From Rhodanobacter sp. B04 (lineage in GTDB: Bacteria > Pseudomonadota > Gammaproteobacteria > Xanthomonadales > Rhodanobacteraceae), in contig NZ_MUNV01000016.1 of NCBI RefSeq assembly GCF_002001125.1, forward strand, positions 91,681 through 155,680: 64,000 nucleotides of DNA, in the 5' to 3' direction. A program made the translations under genes and the position numbers. Under the pieces are notes generated by a model. That model made no database searches, was not told where the DNA came from, and saw nothing but the letters and a program-made list of their open reading frames with translations. How positions within the stretch are numbered: the first letter of the stretch is position 1; every line of letters starts with the position of its first letter. Below, piece by piece: positions 1-12,751 of this stretch.

Positions 1-40
1 ACATCGGTCCACTGGTTTTGGTAGTGAAGGCCATCTCTCG

Positions 41-463
41 TCACCCCTTCGGCGCGTCAGTGGTCATGAAGCCGACATGCACCATGCCCGAATCCTTCGC
101 GTCGCTGATCACCTTCTTGACGATCTTGAACTCGGTCGTCTTGTCGGCGCGGATCTGCAGTTCCGGCTGCGGTGACTTCTGCGCGTTCACCGCGAGCTGT
201 GCCTTCAATTCAGCCTCTTCGACCTTGTGATCGTTGAAGTACAGGCTGCCATCCGACTTGATCGCGAGATCAAGCGGCGGTACCGGCATTTCCTCGTCCT
301 TGGTCTTCGGATTGGCGGTGGGCAAATCAATCGTGATGGAGTGCGACATCAGCGGTGCGGTGATCATGAAGATGATCAGCAGTACCAACATCACGTCGAC
401 CAGCGGCGTGACGTTGATTTCCGACATCGGACCGCCGGAATTGCCCCCGGTACTCATCGCCAT
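41..463 (-). CDS. exbD: ExbD/TolR biopolymer transport protein
   Basis: A 140-residue inner-membrane subunit of the proton-driven ExbB-ExbD-TonB motor that energises TonB-dependent outer-membrane receptors. One N-terminal transmembrane helix spans about residues 20-43 and carries the family's proton-conducting aspartate at position 23 (PLVDVMLV). The rest is a periplasmic domain of normal length. A GAGGGA ribosome site lies seven bases before the chosen ATG. It is the third gene of tonB-exbB-exbD, 11 bases after exbB. Xanthomonads often have a second exbD downstream; the window ends before that can be seen. TolR is the alternative family, but the tonB neighbour argues for ExbD. Confidence 0.95.
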   Translation of the reverse strand: MAMSTGGNSGGPMSEINVTPLVDVMLVLLIIFMITAPLMSHSITIDLPTANPKTKDEEMPVPPLDLAIKSDGSLYFNDHKVEEAELKAQLAVNAQKSPQPELQIRADKTTEFKIVKKVISDAKDSGMVHVGFMTTDAPKG

Positions 464-474
464 GGGTCAATCCC

Positions 475-1242
475 TCACTTCTGGCTTTCGACGCGCGAGC
501 CGGTGGCGAAGAAGTCGTGCAGGTCATGCGCGAATTCGTCGAACCGGGCGTAGGTCAGACGATTCGAACGGCTGAAGAAGTTGTAGGCGAACAGGGCCGG
601 GATCGCGGCGAACAGACCGAACGCGGTCATGATCAGCGCCTCACCCACCGGGCCAGCCACCGCGTTCATCGACGCGTTGCCGGTAGCGGCAATGCCGATC
701 AGCGCGTGGTAGATGCCCCACACGGTACCGAGCAGGCCGACGAACGGTGCGGCCGAACCGACCGTGGCGAGCAGGGTCATGCCGCCTTCCAGACGCAGGC
801 TCTCGCGAGCGACGGCCTGACGCAGGGCGCGGTCGATGAACTCCGAGCGGCTCAGCGATTCAGCCAGACGACCGGTGGTGCCTGCCGTGCTCTGCTGGTG
901 ATGGGCAACCGCCGAAGCAGCGTCCAGCGCGATCTTGGAGAACGGCTCGCTCTTGGGCTGCGATTCCAGTTCGCGGATCGCGTCCTGGGTGGAGCCATTG
1001 CCCCAGAAGCCGTCGATGACCTTGTCGGCGCGTGCCTTCACCGTGGCATTGCGAATGCCGTTGGCGATGATGAAGTACCACGACAGGAACGACATCACCA
1101 CCAGCGTGACGAACACGACCCAGCCGAGCCAGTCGAAGTTCTGCATCAGGTTGGCGAAGCCCATCTGCTTCATGGCTTCGGCGTTGGTATTGCCACCCAT
1201 AGCCTGTGCGGCATCGGTTGTTGCAGGAGTCTGTAGGAACAT
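475..1242 (-). CDS. exbB: ExbB/TolQ proton-channel protein
   Basis: A 255-residue MotA/TolQ/ExbB family protein that forms the inner-membrane pentamer around ExbD and converts proton flow into movement of TonB. Three membrane segments are visible at about 38-60, 155-180 and 200-223, with the usual large cytoplasmic loop between the first two. The second carries the family-like GLLGTVWGIYHAL stretch. It sits between tonB and exbD in one minus-strand operon, 88 bases after tonB. TolQ is less likely because tonB is adjacent and no tolA, tolB or pal is nearby. Confidence 0.94.
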   Translation of the reverse strand: MFLQTPATTDAAQAMGGNTNAEAMKQMGFANLMQNFDWLGWVVFVTLVVMSFLSWYFIIANGIRNATVKARADKVIDGFWGNGSTQDAIRELESQPKSEPFSKIALDAASAVAHHQQSTAGTTGRLAESLSRSEFIDRALRQAVARESLRLEGGMTLLATVGSAAPFVGLLGTVWGIYHALIGIAATGNASMNAVAGPVGEALIMTAFGLFAAIPALFAYNFFSRSNRLTYARFDEFAHDLHDFFATGSRVESQK

Positions 1243-1330
1243 AACGCTACCCTAGGGAAGTCAAGCGTGAACTGTAACTGTAATCGACTGGAACTGGATT
1301 ACAGCTGATTGAATTGATGCGTGAATTACA

Positions 1331-1987
<657 letters not shown>

Positions 1988-2199
1988 CTGTCACTGTCTG
2001 GAGCTGATCAATCGGAAGAGAACGTAGCCGCAGGGCGTAACTCGAACCCGTCTGTGTTGCCTGGACGGAACTCGCCGCTGGGGAGACGCAGGGAAAGGTT
2101 TTCAACGGTACAACAGCACATGACTTTTGTATAGCACCAGCGGGACAGATGAATGGACGTCCATCTGCCCCGCGGAACGGGGTGGCGTATTCGGGCTGC

Positions 2200-3486
2200 T
2201 TATTTGGTGGCCCCAAGTTTCTTGAGGGATGCCTTTGCACGCTCCGCAGTCTCCGGATCCTTGGCCGCCTGATTCAAGGCGGCGATCTGGGCAGACTTGT
2301 GGTTCAGGCCGCGCTCGCTTTCGGCGAGCACCAGATAGGCGATGCCCTGGTGTTTCACACCCTTGCTGATGGCCTGCTGGATCATGCTTTTGGCTTCAGC
2401 GTACTTGCTGTCGGTCAACTGCATATTGGCGATCTGCAGGGCGATCTCCCCATCCTTGGCCAGCGGGAGCGCTTTGTTGTACGCCTGCATGGCCTGGTTG
2501 GTATCTCCAGCCTCATACTCGGCTTTGCCAAGCAGCAGATAGGTGTCCGCTGTCGGCTGCACGATTCCCTTGCTTAGGCCTTCTGTGACCACGGCGGCGG
2601 CCTTGGTAGCATCCGGCTTGGGATCGTCGCTGGTCAGTGCCTGATTGAAATACAGCGACGCCAACAGCACGTAGTTCGCCTCACCCGTGAGCGCCCCCTT
2701 CGCGCGCGCAGCCTCCATCAGCTGTATCGCTTCGGGATATTTCTGCGCCTGCTGCAGCGCCTGGATGGCGGTTGTCAGCGTGGCGGGATCATCCGGATGT
2801 GCAGCCAGCTCCTGCTGGGCCATTTTCACAAGCTCATCGGTCTGCCCCGACTCGGTGTAGCTGGCCATGAGAATCTGGTTCCACTGCGGATCCGGCTTGT
2901 CCGTCAGCGACTCGGCTTTCTTGACCGCAGCGATCGCCTCCGGGTACTTCTGCAAACGGTAATCGGCATTGGCTTCCAGCGCATACGAATTCGCCCATTC
3001 ACGCTTGCCCTGGGCTCGCCAGTTCTCGACGGTGTCGAGCACCAGCTGGTACTGCTCATCGGCGAGATAGAACTGCGCGAGTTCATACTCGAGCTGGAAA
3101 TAGGTCTCGTTCGGCATCACCCCATTGTCCAGCGAACTCTTGAGCAGTGTGATCGCGCCCTTGGTGTCACCATCGTTGTACTTGATCGTGGCCAGGCCTT
3201 GCAGGGCAAGTGCCTGGACATACTTGCTCTTGCTGCCGTCAACCAGCGGTTGCAGAACCTGCTCGGCCTTGGCCTTGTCACCGGCGGCAACCGCATCCAG
3301 GCCCTCATTGAGCGCTTTCTGCTCTTTCGCGCTGGTCATGTCGAGTTTTGGCGCAACACGGGTCGCGTTGGGATACAGCACTTCCTGCTTGGACTTGGCC
3401 GCGTCTTTCGCCAGTGCCGGACTGCTTGCCAAGCCCAGCAGCAAGGCTGCACTCGCCAGCATCGTCAACCCACGGACATGCTTCAT
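2200..3486 (-). CDS. Periplasmic tetratricopeptide-repeat protein
   Basis: A 428-residue protein with a clear signal peptide (residues 1-26, ending in ALA) followed by repeated TPR-like helical pairs over most of its length, so it should be an exported scaffold protein. The start at 3486 is chosen because a GAGGA ribosome site precedes it and it leads straight into the signal peptide; an in-frame extension to 3573 adds sequence that does not look like protein. It lies upstream of tonB-exbB-exbD on the same strand with a 212-base gap, so a role in TonB-dependent uptake or envelope assembly is possible, but nothing in the sequence proves it. Specific function unknown. Confidence 0.85.
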   Translation of the reverse strand: MKHVRGLTMLASAALLLGLASSPALAKDAAKSKQEVLYPNATRVAPKLDMTSAKEQKALNEGLDAVAAGDKAKAEQVLQPLVDGSKSKYVQALALQGLATIKYNDGDTKGAITLLKSSLDNGVMPNETYFQLEYELAQFYLADEQYQLVLDTVENWRAQGKREWANSYALEANADYRLQKYPEAIAAVKKAESLTDKPDPQWNQILMASYTESGQTDELVKMAQQELAAHPDDPATLTTAIQALQQAQKYPEAIQLMEAARAKGALTGEANYVLLASLYFNQALTSDDPKPDATKAAAVVTEGLSKGIVQPTADTYLLLGKAEYEAGDTNQAMQAYNKALPLAKDGEIALQIANMQLTDSKYAEAKSMIQQAISKGVKHQGIAYLVLAESERGLNHKSAQIAALNQAAKDPETAERAKASLKKLGATK

Positions 3487-3736
3487 GGTGATCCTCATCA
3501 TCGTTGTGCGCGTCGGCTCGACGCGGGGGATTGCGGAGCGTAACCCGAGCAGGCAAGCGATAACAAGTCGCACCGCCGCATCAAAGATTGTTAAAAATCA
3601 ATTACTTGGCGACAAATTCTCGCATCCGGCACGCCTTTCTCCGTCATACAGTGTCGATTCCTCAGCCGACTGATGCGTGGTGGCCAGCAACACGCCTGCA
3701 GCGCAGGCATGCAGCTGTCGACGCTGGGCGGGCATA
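3487..3736. other. Intergenic gap between gyrB and the TPR gene
   Basis: About 250 bases with no convincing gene. Bases near 3585-3610 are AT-rich and could hold the promoter of the TPR gene. I see no strong terminator hairpin for gyrB. Confidence 0.5.
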
Positions 3737-7346
<3,610 letters not shown>

Positions 7347-7442
7347 TGCGGAGCACCCTCAAGCAAGGACGCCGGGGAGCCTCTCGGCATCCCCGGCGTC
7401 GCCTGATGTAACCGCAGCCGGTGGCAACCATGCCGTTGGGTG

Positions 7443-8543
7443 TCAGAGCCGCAGCGGCATGATGACGTGGCGGGCCTGCTCGTTGTCGTGTTCCTGTACC
7501 AGGCAGCTGGACTGCGCATCGCGCAGGCTGAGCCTGGCCTTGTCGCCACGCAGCGCAGCCAGGGCGTCGAGCAGGTAGCCGACGTTGAAGCCAACCGCCA
7601 GATCCGAGACATGGGTCTCGGCTTCGACTTCTTCGACGGCTTCTTCCTGCTCCGGGTTGTGCGCCACGATGCGCAGCTTGCCCGGAGACAGTTCCAACCG
7701 CACGCCGCGGTATTTCTCGTTGGAGAGAATCGCCGCACGCTGCAAGGCACCGCGCAATACCTCGCGGTCCAGCGTGGCATTCTTGTCCGCGCCCAGGGGA
7801 ATCACTGCTTCGTAGTCCGGGAAACGACCATCGATCAGTTTGGAGGTAAAAACCACGTCGCCGCGGCGGACGCGCAGGTGGTTGCGACCGAATTCCAGTT
7901 CGACCTGACCGTCGCCGGTTTCCAGCAGGCCGATCAGCTCATTGACACCCTTGCGCGGAATGATGATTTGCCGGCGCGTCGTCACCGAACTCTGCAGTTC
8001 GGTCTGCTTCATCGCCAGACGGTGGCCATCGGTCGCCACGCAACGCAAGGTGTGTTCCTGCAGATCCAGCAACATGCCGTTGAGGTAATAGCGCACGTCC
8101 TGATTTGCCATCGCGAAGGCAGTGCGTTCCATCAGATCGCGCAGGGCTTCCTCGGGCAGGCTGACCTTTTCCACCAGTTCGATTTCATCGATGGTGGGAA
8201 ATTCGCTGGCAGGGAGCGTGGTCAGCGTGAAGCGGCTGCGGCCGGCACTCAGCGCGACCCGATCGCCGTTGAGCTTCAACTCGATGCGTGCGCCATCGGG
8301 AAGTGCGCGCACGATGTCGAACAGCTTGCGCGCCGGGATGGTGATTTCGCCGTCGGCCAGTTTCTCGGCATCCGCCGTGGCGACCATTTCGACTTCGAGA
8401 TCGGTGCCGGTCATCGAGAGCCGGTTATTGGCGACCTTGACCAACAGATTGGCAAGCACGGGCAGCGTCTGGCGGCGTTCGACGACGCCCACCACCTGTT
8501 GCAGTGGCTTGAGCAGCGCTTCTCGTTGGATGCTGAATTGCAT
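7443..8543 (-). CDS. dnaN: DNA polymerase III beta subunit (sliding clamp)
   Basis: A 366-residue sliding clamp that encircles DNA and tethers the polymerase; three similar clamp domains make up each subunit. The start MQFSIQREALLKPLQQVVGVVE and the C-terminal hydrophobic-cleft region ending VMPLRL-like (VIMPLRL) fit the family, and the length is normal. It lies downstream of dnaA on the same strand, separated by the 259-base origin-like region, and is followed by recF after 96 bases. Confidence 0.99.
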   Translation of the reverse strand: MQFSIQREALLKPLQQVVGVVERRQTLPVLANLLVKVANNRLSMTGTDLEVEMVATADAEKLADGEITIPARKLFDIVRALPDGARIELKLNGDRVALSAGRSRFTLTTLPASEFPTIDEIELVEKVSLPEEALRDLMERTAFAMANQDVRYYLNGMLLDLQEHTLRCVATDGHRLAMKQTELQSSVTTRRQIIIPRKGVNELIGLLETGDGQVELEFGRNHLRVRRGDVVFTSKLIDGRFPDYEAVIPLGADKNATLDREVLRGALQRAAILSNEKYRGVRLELSPGKLRIVAHNPEQEEAVEEVEAETHVSDLAVGFNVGYLLDALAALRGDKARLSLRDAQSSCLVQEHDNEQARHVIMPLRL

Positions 8544-8703
8544 GGCTTGGCTTCCCCTTCTCTGCTGTTCTGTCTTTTAAAAGAAGTTTAGTGGTTGTTG
8601 TAGGCGCTGTGGGTAACTTTTTTTCTTCACTATTTCTTTAAAAATCAGCGGCTTGAATAAAAATATGGCTGTGCCCGAAGCGGCGGTTTCACGGTGGGCT
8701 ATA

Positions 8704-8712
8704 TGTGGATAA
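8704..8712 (-). promoter_or_regulatory. DnaA box
   Basis: Exact nine-base DnaA box (TTATCCACA read on the minus strand) in the dnaA-dnaN gap. Confidence 0.85.
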
Positions 8713-8737
8713 CTTCAGACATGAATCCATCCACCCA

Positions 8738-8746
8738 TTATCCACA
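8738..8746 (+). promoter_or_regulatory. DnaA box
   Basis: Exact TTATCCACA on the plus strand, 25 bases from the preceding oppositely oriented box; a one-mismatch box (TTATCCATA) follows at 8761-8769. Confidence 0.85.
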
Positions 8747-8802
8747 GCTTCGGCTCCCGGTTATCCATAAATTTTGCGTGGACACCCGGAAACCGGGTTT
8801 CA

Positions 8803-10137
8803 TCAGCCGGTCAAGGTGCGAATCAGCTGCTCCCAGTCCTGGCGCATGCGGGGATCGGTCTCGACAAACTTGCGGATCGTCTTGCACGCGTGCATCACGG
8901 TGGTGTGGTCACGGCCGCCGAACGCCTCGCCGATCTCCGGCAGGCTGTGCTCGGTGAGTTCCTTCGACAGTGTCATCGCAATCTGGCGCGGCCGCGCCAG
9001 CGAACGCACGCGCCGCTTGGACAGCAGATCCTGCAGGCGCACGTTGAAATACTCGGCGGTGATCTTCTGGATGTTCGGGATAGTGATCGCCTGGGCATGC
9101 GTGGCGAGCAGGTCGCGCAGGGTTTCCTCGGCGAAATCGGTGGTGATCGGTTTGCCGTAGAAGTTCGCCCGCGCCGCCAGCGTGTTCAACGCACCCTCGA
9201 GGTCGCGTACGTTGGAGCGGATACGCTTGGCCAGCAGCATCGCCACGCTCTCGTCCACCGCGACGCCTTTTTCGTGTGCCTTGGCCAGCAGGATCGCCGC
9301 GCGCGTCTCGAAGTCCGGCGGCTCGATCGCCACCGACAGGCCCCAGCCCAGCCGCGACTTCAGCCGCGGCTCCAGCTTGTCCACTTCCTTCGGATAGCGG
9401 TCGCAGGTAAGGATGATCTGCTGCTTGGACTCGAACAGCGCGTTGAAGGTATGGAAGAACTCCTCCTGCGTGGTGTCCTTGCCGGCGAAGAACTGGATGT
9501 CGTCGATCAGCAGCGCGTCGACCGAACGGAAGCGCCGTTTGAACTCGTCCATGCTTTTCGTGCGCAGCGCCTCGATCATCGAGCCGACGAATTGCTCCGA
9601 GCGCAGGTACAACACCTTGCAGTGCGGGTTGTGCTCACGCATCAGGTTGCCGGCGGCGTGCATCAGATGGGTCTTGCCCAGGCCGGTGCCGCCGTAGAGC
9701 AACAGCGGGTTGTAGGCGCGGCCTGGATTCGTCGCCACCTGGATCGCGGCGGCCTTGCCCAGCTGGTTCGACTTGCCCTCGACGAAGGTTTCGAAGGTGT
9801 AGTGCGGATCCAGATTGTGGGTGAAAGCGGGGGCTGCCGGCTGGTCCGGCTTGGCCCGCGGCGGCGCGACCGGCTTGGCCGCCGACCCGGGGCGGGCCGA
9901 GCTGGAGCCCACCTCAAGCCGCACCGGCCAGGACTGCCCGGTCAGATGCAGCAGCACGGTCTCGATCTGCGCCAGGTAGCGCTCGCGTACGGTATCCAGG
10001 GTGTAGGAATTCGGCGCAAACAGCTGCAGACCGTCGGCCTCGTCACGCGCCTGCAAGGGCATCAGCCAGGTATGCAGGTCTTCGGCGCTCAAATCGCCTT
10101 CGAGACGCTCAAGGCAGCGCCGCCACAGATCACTCAT
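8803..10137 (-). CDS. dnaA: Chromosomal replication initiator DnaA
   Basis: A 444-residue AAA+ initiator that binds DnaA boxes and melts oriC. Domain I is at the N terminus ([20 protein letters not shown]). A short Pro/Ala-rich linker follows, then the AAA+ domain with Walker A GGTGLGKT (149-156) and Walker B LLIDDIQF (about 210-217). The C-terminal domain IV has the box-reading motif [14 protein letters not shown]. The ATG at 10137 matches relatives' N terminus; a TTG four codons upstream is in frame but less likely. No strong Shine-Dalgarno sequence is visible. DnaA-box-like sequences upstream suggest autoregulation. Confidence 0.99.
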   Translation of the reverse strand: MSDLWRRCLERLEGDLSAEDLHTWLMPLQARDEADGLQLFAPNSYTLDTVRERYLAQIETVLLHLTGQSWPVRLEVGSSSARPGSAAKPVAPPRAKPDQPAAPAFTHNLDPHYTFETFVEGKSNQLGKAAAIQVATNPGRAYNPLLLYGGTGLGKTHLMHAAGNLMREHNPHCKVLYLRSEQFVGSMIEALRTKSMDEFKRRFRSVDALLIDDIQFFAGKDTTQEEFFHTFNALFESKQQIILTCDRYPKEVDKLEPRLKSRLGWGLSVAIEPPDFETRAAILLAKAHEKGVAVDESVAMLLAKRIRSNVRDLEGALNTLAARANFYGKPITTDFAEETLRDLLATHAQAITIPNIQKITAEYFNVRLQDLLSKRRVRSLARPRQIAMTLSKELTEHSLPEIGEAFGGRDHTTVMHACKTIRKFVETDPRMRQDWEQLIRTLTG

Positions 10138-10327
10138 GGATAAAATCAACCACTTAGCTTGGCGCTTGCGCGCGGGGAATGGGCTAGTCTAGCAGCAGCA
10201 TCCCCATGGTCAGCGCGAGATATCCACATGAGTATCCACAGGCCGATGTCAAGCAGCATTTGACAGAGGTGTCGGATACCCGACATACTTTCCAACCTTT
10301 TTATCCATATTCCCTTCGGAGTAAGCC
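10138..10327. promoter_or_regulatory. Divergent dnaA-rpmH control region with DnaA-box-like sequences
   Basis: The 190-base gap between divergent dnaA and rpmH contains ATATCCACA (10220-10228), GTATCCACA (10232-10240) and TTATCCATA (10301-10309), each one base from the DnaA-box consensus. These could mediate dnaA autoregulation or form a second sub-region of oriC. Promoters for both genes must lie here; I could not place the -35 and -10 boxes with confidence. Confidence 0.65.
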
Positions 10328-10462
10328 ATGAAGCGGACCTACCAGCCCAGCAAGCTCAAGCGTGCCCGCACCCACGGTTTCCGTGCCCGTATGGCCACGG
10401 CCGATGGTCGCAAGATCCTGAACGCACGTCGTGCCAAGGGTCGCAAGCGCCTGATCCCGTAA
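10328..10462 (+). CDS. rpmH: 50S ribosomal protein L34
   Basis: A 44-residue, strongly basic ribosomal protein, [18 protein letters not shown] followed by the conserved [22 protein letters not shown] pattern (positions 21-42). A GGAG-type ribosome site (TTCGGAGTAAGCC) precedes the ATG. It opens the plus-strand block rpmH-rnpA-yidC-mnmE, divergent from dnaA, and its stop is 14 bases before the rnpA start, so the two are co-transcribed as is usual. Confidence 0.98.
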   Translation: MKRTYQPSKLKRARTHGFRARMATADGRKILNARRAKGRKRLIP

Positions 10463-10476
10463 GCGGAGCACCGGCC

Positions 10477-10845
10477 ATGGTTACCGCCGGGTTGCCGCGC
10501 GAGGCGCGGTTACGTCGGCCCGGTGACTTTGCCGCCTTGCGGACAAGCAGCGGACGCGCAGGCGGCCGCTGTTTTCATTTGCGTTATCGCGACAACGAAC
10601 TGGGCCATGCCCGGCTCGGTCTGGCGATTTCCAAGCGCGTTTCCAAGCGTGCGGTGGAACGCAACCGCATCAAGCGGTTGCTGCGCGAATCGTTCCGGCG
10701 CATCCGTCACCAGTTGCCGGCGATCGACATGATGCTGATGGCGCGTGAGCAGGCGGCCGGCGTACCGGGTCCGCAGCTGCTGAGCGAACTCGACGGGCTG
10801 TGGAAAAAGCTGCTGGCGAACCGGCCCGAGTCACCCAACCATTGA
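10477..10845 (+). CDS. rnpA: Ribonuclease P protein component
   Basis: A 122-residue basic protein that binds the RNase P RNA and helps it cut the 5' leader from pre-tRNAs. The family signature RNRIKRLLRESFR is at about residues 62-74 and the preceding ISKRVSKRAVE segment fits. It lies 14 bases after rpmH. In many gammaproteobacteria a small yidD gene sits between rnpA and yidC; only 96 bases separate them here and no yidD can be found. Confidence 0.96.
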   Translation: MVTAGLPREARLRRPGDFAALRTSSGRAGGRCFHLRYRDNELGHARLGLAISKRVSKRAVERNRIKRLLRESFRRIRHQLPAIDMMLMAREQAAGVPGPQLLSELDGLWKKLLANRPESPNH

Positions 10846-10941
10846 AGCGGGCGGACACCGCCGCCACAATCGTGCGTTGACCTTCTCCTTTTGCCCTCCG
10901 CGGCGTTCGACAGTCGTGGCGTTACCCGGATCTGCTACGCG

Positions 10942-12669
10942 ATGAATCAAACGCGCACCTTCCTCTTGTTCGCCCTCATGGCCGTGGCCTATTTCCTGGT
11001 CATGGCCTGGGAGAAGGACTACGCACCGCCACCACCGGCCGCCACGATCGCCAGCGCATCCTCCAACGCGGTTGCCGATGGCAGTGTGCCGGGCGCCATC
11101 CCGTCGGTCACGACGGCATCCGGCAGCACCGCCGCGATCGGCAACGCCGGCACCGACACCAGCGAAGCCGCGTCGCAACTGATCACCGTCAGCACCGATG
11201 TGCTGCGACTGACCGTGGACACCCGCGGCGGCAGCGTGGTGCATGCGGATCTGCTGGCTTATCCGAATGCGCCGCGCACGCACAAGGAGCCGAATCCGGC
11301 GCCGACCGTGCTGCTGGACAACGAGCCGGCACATTACTTCGTGGCGCAGAACGGTCTGGTCAGCAGCAGCGATACCGCGCCGCAGGATCAGCCCAGCCAC
11401 CAGGCCGTCTTCCAGAGCGCAAAGACCTCGTACACCCTGGCGGATGGCCAGGACGAGCTGAAGGTCGATCTGACCTGGCAGGATGCCGCCGGCCTCAAGG
11501 TCACCAAGACCTACAGCTTCAAGCGCGGCAGCTATGTGATCGGCCTGAGCCAACGCATCGACAACGGCACCGACAAGCCGTGGCAGGGCAATGCCTACCA
11601 GCAGCTGCTGCGGGTCGAGCCGCCGAAGACGGGCAACTGGCTGACGAATGTTTCCAACCCGGAAATCCGCAGCTTCCAGGGCGCCGCCTGGTACACCGGC
11701 GAGAAGTTCGAGAAGCTGCCGTTCAAGGACTTCCATGAGCCGAAAGACCGGCTCGACAGCCAGATCAAGGGCGGCTGGGCGGCGATGCTGCGACTGTACT
11801 TCTTCGCCGCGTGGATCCCGTCTGCCGACCAGACCGATCATTACGTCACCGAGACGATCAACCCGGACAGCGCGCAGCCGCGCTACCTGATCCGTGCGGT
11901 CGGCCCATCCTTCAGCGTGGCGCCGGGACAGAGCGCCAGCAGCGACGCGCGCCTGTACCTCGGTCCCAACCTGCAGGGCACGCTCGATGCGATCGCGCCG
12001 GGGCTGGACCTGACCATCGACTATGGCATGTTCAAGCTGATCGCGGTGCCGATGCACGGCGTGCTGTCGTTCTTGCACGGCCTGGCCAAGAACTGGGGCG
12101 TGGCGATCATCCTGCTGGTGCTGCTGATCAAGGGCGTCACCTGGAAGCTGACGGCGATGCAGTACCGCTCCGCCGCCCGCATGCGCAAGCTGCAGCCGCG
12201 CGTGCAGGCGCTCAAGGAGCGCTACGGCGACGACAAGCAGAAGATGCAGCAGGCGATGATGGAGCTGTACAAGAAGGAGAAGGTCAACCCGATGGGCGGC
12301 TGCCTGCCGGTGCTGATCACCATGCCGGTGTTCTACGGCCTGTTCTACGTACTCGAGTACAGCCTCGAATTGCGCCACGCGCCGTTCCTGTGGCTGGCCG
12401 ACTTGAGTGCGCCTGATCCGTACTACATCCTGCCCGTGATCTACGCGCTGGTGATGCTGGGCACGCAATGGCTGAACCCGGCCGCGGCGGGCATGGACCC
12501 GGCCCAGGCCAAGATGATGAAGGTCATGCCGTTGCTGTTCACCGTGATGTTCGCGTTCTTCCCCGCCGGCCTGTGCCTGTACTACGCGGTCAACGGCATC
12601 GTCGGCCTCGGCCAGCAGTGGTGGGTCACCCATCACGTCGATCGCGAGGAAGCCGCCAAGGCGTCCTGA
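10942..12669 (+). CDS. yidC: Membrane protein insertase YidC
   Basis: A 575-residue inner-membrane insertase working alone or with SecYEG. The start MNQTRTFLLFALMAVAYFLVMAW gives the first membrane helix. A long periplasmic domain (about 25-350) contains a low-complexity Ala/Thr/Ser stretch near its beginning. The conserved catalytic membrane core follows from about residue 360, with a charged cytoplasmic hairpin (RMRKLQPRVQALKERYGDDK) and the NPMGGCLPVLITMPVFYGLF segment. The start is set by the first-helix sequence; an in-frame extension upstream lacks family features. It follows rnpA and precedes mnmE. Confidence 0.98.
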   Translation: MNQTRTFLLFALMAVAYFLVMAWEKDYAPPPPAATIASASSNAVADGSVPGAIPSVTTASGSTAAIGNAGTDTSEAASQLITVSTDVLRLTVDTRGGSVVHADLLAYPNAPRTHKEPNPAPTVLLDNEPAHYFVAQNGLVSSSDTAPQDQPSHQAVFQSAKTSYTLADGQDELKVDLTWQDAAGLKVTKTYSFKRGSYVIGLSQRIDNGTDKPWQGNAYQQLLRVEPPKTGNWLTNVSNPEIRSFQGAAWYTGEKFEKLPFKDFHEPKDRLDSQIKGGWAAMLRLYFFAAWIPSADQTDHYVTETINPDSAQPRYLIRAVGPSFSVAPGQSASSDARLYLGPNLQGTLDAIAPGLDLTIDYGMFKLIAVPMHGVLSFLHGLAKNWGVAIILLVLLIKGVTWKLTAMQYRSAARMRKLQPRVQALKERYGDDKQKMQQAMMELYKKEKVNPMGGCLPVLITMPVFYGLFYVLEYSLELRHAPFLWLADLSAPDPYYILPVIYALVMLGTQWLNPAAAGMDPAQAKMMKVMPLLFTVMFAFFPAGLCLYYAVNGIVGLGQQWWVTHHVDREEAAKAS

Positions 12670-12698
12670 AGCTTTCGCGTGTCCTGGCAACACCTCAT

Positions 12699-12727
12699 CA
12701 GCCGCGCACGGGTCACCGGCGCGGCTG
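12699..12727 (+). terminator. Possible terminator hairpin after yidC
   Basis: Nine-base perfect inverted repeat CAGCCGCGC...GCGCGGCTG with an 11-base loop, between yidC and mnmE. The following sequence (ACTTCGTTT) is only weakly T-rich, so it may be an attenuator or an mRNA-stabilising hairpin instead. Confidence 0.4.
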
Positions 12728-12751
12728 ACTTCGTTTAGAGTCATCCCCATC

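Larger units (their letters stand above)
8544..8802. other. Probable oriC between dnaA and dnaN
   Basis: A 259-base gap with an AT-rich tract at about 8570-8665 (runs of T and A, a candidate unwinding element) followed by clustered DnaA boxes: perfect TGTGGATAA at 8704-8712 (minus orientation), perfect TTATCCACA at 8738-8746 and the near match TTATCCATA at 8761-8769. A weaker TGTGGGTAA is at 8608-8616. An AT-rich stretch beside closely spaced boxes next to dnaA is the classical arrangement. The dnaA upstream region holds further box-like sequences, so the functional origin could include both. Confidence 0.8.

Noticed and set aside
8608..8616. TGTGGGTAA as a further DnaA box
   Set aside because: One mismatch in a conserved position and lies in the AT-rich tract; kept only as a weak candidate.
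10846..10941. Expected yidD gene between rnpA and yidC
   Set aside because: The gap is only 96 bases and contains no suitable frame.
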